A stretch of DNA of 22,770 bases from Pseudomonadota bacterium (GTDB lineage: Bacteria; Pseudomonadota; Alphaproteobacteria; Acetobacterales; Acetobacteraceae). The notes beneath the pieces were generated by a model, which saw only the letters and a program-made list of their open reading frames with translations, was not told the DNA's origin and did not search any database. How positions within the stretch are numbered: the first letter of the stretch is position 1; each line of letters begins with the position of its first letter. Where the stretch lies: NCBI GenBank assembly GCA_021808985.1, contig JAKBAQ010000017.1:1-22770 (forward strand), written 5' to 3'. Positions 21,482 to 22,770 of the stretch are shown here, piece after piece. Made by a program: the position numbers and the translations under genes.

Positions 21482-22753
21482 TTATGGGCCGACGCCAAAG
21501 CCGAACAAATGCAAGGCCACCTTGCGCATCTGAATCTCCTCGGTGCCCTCGGTAATGCGGTAGCGGCGATGATGACGGTAAATATGCTCAAAGGGCTTAT
21601 GCCGTGAGTAACCCAGCCCGCCATGCACCTGCATGGCGGTATCGGCGGCCTGGCACACCAGCCGGTTGGCGCGGTAGTTGCACATGCTCACCCGGTCGGA
21701 GAGATGTTTCGCCACCTCCGTCTTGGGCATCATATCCATCTGCGCCGCCGTCTTGCGTATCAGCAGGCGCAGCATCTCGGCTTCCGTCTGCAGCTCCACC
21801 AGCGGCCATTGTATCGCCTGGTTGCGCGAGAGCGGCCGGCCGAACACCGTGCGCGCATTGGCATGGCGAACCGCCTCGTCAATGCAATATTGCGCCGCCC
21901 CCAGCGAGGACGCCGCCTGGCGGATGCGGTTCTCATGCACGAAATGCTGCGCCACCGTCAGCCCCTCATCCAGCGCTCCCAGCATGGCGTGCTCCGGCAC
22001 CCAGACATCCTTGAAGAAACAGCGCGGATGATCGGTGGGCATGTTGAAGGTCCACAGATACTCGCCCACGGTGAACCCCGCCGTCCCCGCCGGCACGATG
22101 AAGCAGGTAATGCCCCGCGCCGCGCCATCGGCGCCGGAGGTGCGGGCAAACACCATGCAGGCGGTGGCATTATGCAGCCCGGTGGTCCACATTTTCGCGC
22201 CATTGATCAACCAGCCCGGCACGCCGCCACGCGCCTCGCGCACCGCGCGGGTCTGCATATGCGTGGCGTCCGAGCCATGGTCCGGCTCGGTGAGCCCGGC
22301 ACTCCAGTAGGATTCCCCAGCCAGCATCGGCGGAATATGGGCCGCCTGCTGCTCGGCCGTGCCGAAATCGCGCAGCATCAGCGGCTGCACCAGATTCCCG
22401 ACAATGGAATGCTCATTTTGCAGATCATTGTGCAGCCCCAGCCCTTTCGCGGCCAGATACTCACGGATCACCGCCATGCCGAGATTGCTGCCATCCCGCC
22501 CACCAAACGCCACGGGCAGCGCATAGCGGTAATGCCCGGCCGCATCCGCCAGGCGTTGCGCCCTGTGCAGCAGCGCCTCCCATTCCTTGCGCGGCAGCCC
22601 GCCATTTTCAAAATCGGTGCGTGCATATTCACGGCGATGGTCAAAGAAGCGGATATTATCATCCACCGCCTCCAGCGGCTTGATTTTGTCGGCGATGAAG
22701 CCATCCAGCTCACCCAGATAAGCGCTCAGCGCCTCAGGCAGTTCAAACAGCAT
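21482..22753 (-). CDS. Acyl-CoA dehydrogenase
   Basis: A protein of about 423 residues with the acyl-CoA dehydrogenase order: alpha-helical N-terminal domain, beta domain with SAGLTEPDHGSDATHMQTRA (FAD/substrate loop), and a C-terminal domain with QVHGGLGYSR and YRITEGTEEIQMRKVAL. The Glu of TEGTEE is the catalytic base position of the medium-chain type. It oxidises an acyl-CoA to the 2-enoyl-CoA and passes electrons to ETF. It could supply the substrate of the hydratase at 4340-5089. The ATG at 22753 has GGGGG 7 nt upstream; a TTG at 22759 is also in frame and the frame stays open to the right window edge, so a longer form cannot be excluded. It is probably the first gene of the Rieske/thiolase cluster. 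Confidence 0.9.
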   Translation of the reverse strand: MLFELPEALSAYLGELDGFIADKIKPLEAVDDNIRFFDHRREYARTDFENGGLPRKEWEALLHRAQRLADAAGHYRYALPVAFGGRDGSNLGMAVIREYLAAKGLGLHNDLQNEHSIVGNLVQPLMLRDFGTAEQQAAHIPPMLAGESYWSAGLTEPDHGSDATHMQTRAVREARGGVPGWLINGAKMWTTGLHNATACMVFARTSGADGAARGITCFIVPAGTAGFTVGEYLWTFNMPTDHPRCFFKDVWVPEHAMLGALDEGLTVAQHFVHENRIRQAASSLGAAQYCIDEAVRHANARTVFGRPLSRNQAIQWPLVELQTEAEMLRLLIRKTAAQMDMMPKTEVAKHLSDRVSMCNYRANRLVCQAADTAMQVHGGLGYSRHKPFEHIYRHHRRYRITEGTEEIQMRKVALHLFGFGVGP

Positions 22754-22770
22754 CGCCAATCCCCCATCGT

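Overview
The window is a GC-rich, gene-dense stretch from a Gram-negative bacterium. Tight overlapping operons, outer-membrane and periplasmic proteins (DUF1302, DUF1329, YCF48), an MMPL/RND pump, two IclR regulators and a beta-ketoadipate-type CoA-transferase/thiolase set all suit an alphaproteobacterium. Acetobacteraceae is my guess for the family, from general gene style only, and is not proven. I see no rRNA, tRNA, CRISPR array, insertion sequence or phage gene. The window reads as a catabolic island for a hydrophobic carboxylic acid (steroid-, terpenoid- or alkyl-aromatic-like; the substrate cannot be read from sequence).

Layout. (1) 1-3136, minus strand: one operon of cytochrome P450 > Zn-ribbon/OB-fold DUF35 protein > thiolase-fold lipid-transfer protein (Ltp2-like aldolase candidate) > acyl-CoA ligase (cut by the window edge). 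Its promoter at 3219-3247 is a good sigma70 type, overlaid by two 17-bp palindromes. (2) 3277-4098, minus: IclR regulator 1. (3) 4340-5562, plus: enoyl-CoA hydratase and PaaI-like thioesterase. (4) 5576-12741, minus: a transport/envelope operon DUF1302 > DUF1329 > YCF48 > RND/MMPL > [2Fe-2S] ferredoxin. (5) 13121-13912, minus: IclR regulator 2, divergent from (6) 13985-18667, plus: 3-oxoacid CoA-transferase A and B, PcaF-like thiolase, PA1024-like FMN NADH:quinone reductase/nitronate monooxygenase and a DUF2889 protein. (7) 18740-18807: paired long hairpins forming a bidirectional terminator. (8) 18864-22753, minus: acyl-CoA dehydrogenase, Rieske oxygenase and a second thiolase.

How they may work together (inference). 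The DUF1302/DUF1329/YCF48/RND set would move the hydrophobic substrate across the envelope. The P450, fed by the putidaredoxin-type ferredoxin encoded in the transport operon, and the Rieske enzyme would oxygenate it. The ligase would make the CoA thioester, the dehydrogenase and hydratase would make a beta-hydroxyacyl-CoA, and the Ltp2-like/DUF35 pair would cleave it by retro-aldol chemistry. The thiolases and CoA-transferase would finish to acetyl-CoA and succinyl-CoA. A shared operator-like sequence in front of the P450 operon and of the transport operon, with related half-sites between the IclR gene and the hydratase gene, ties units 1-4 into one probable IclR regulon. Unit 6 has a different palindrome and probably answers to the second IclR protein.
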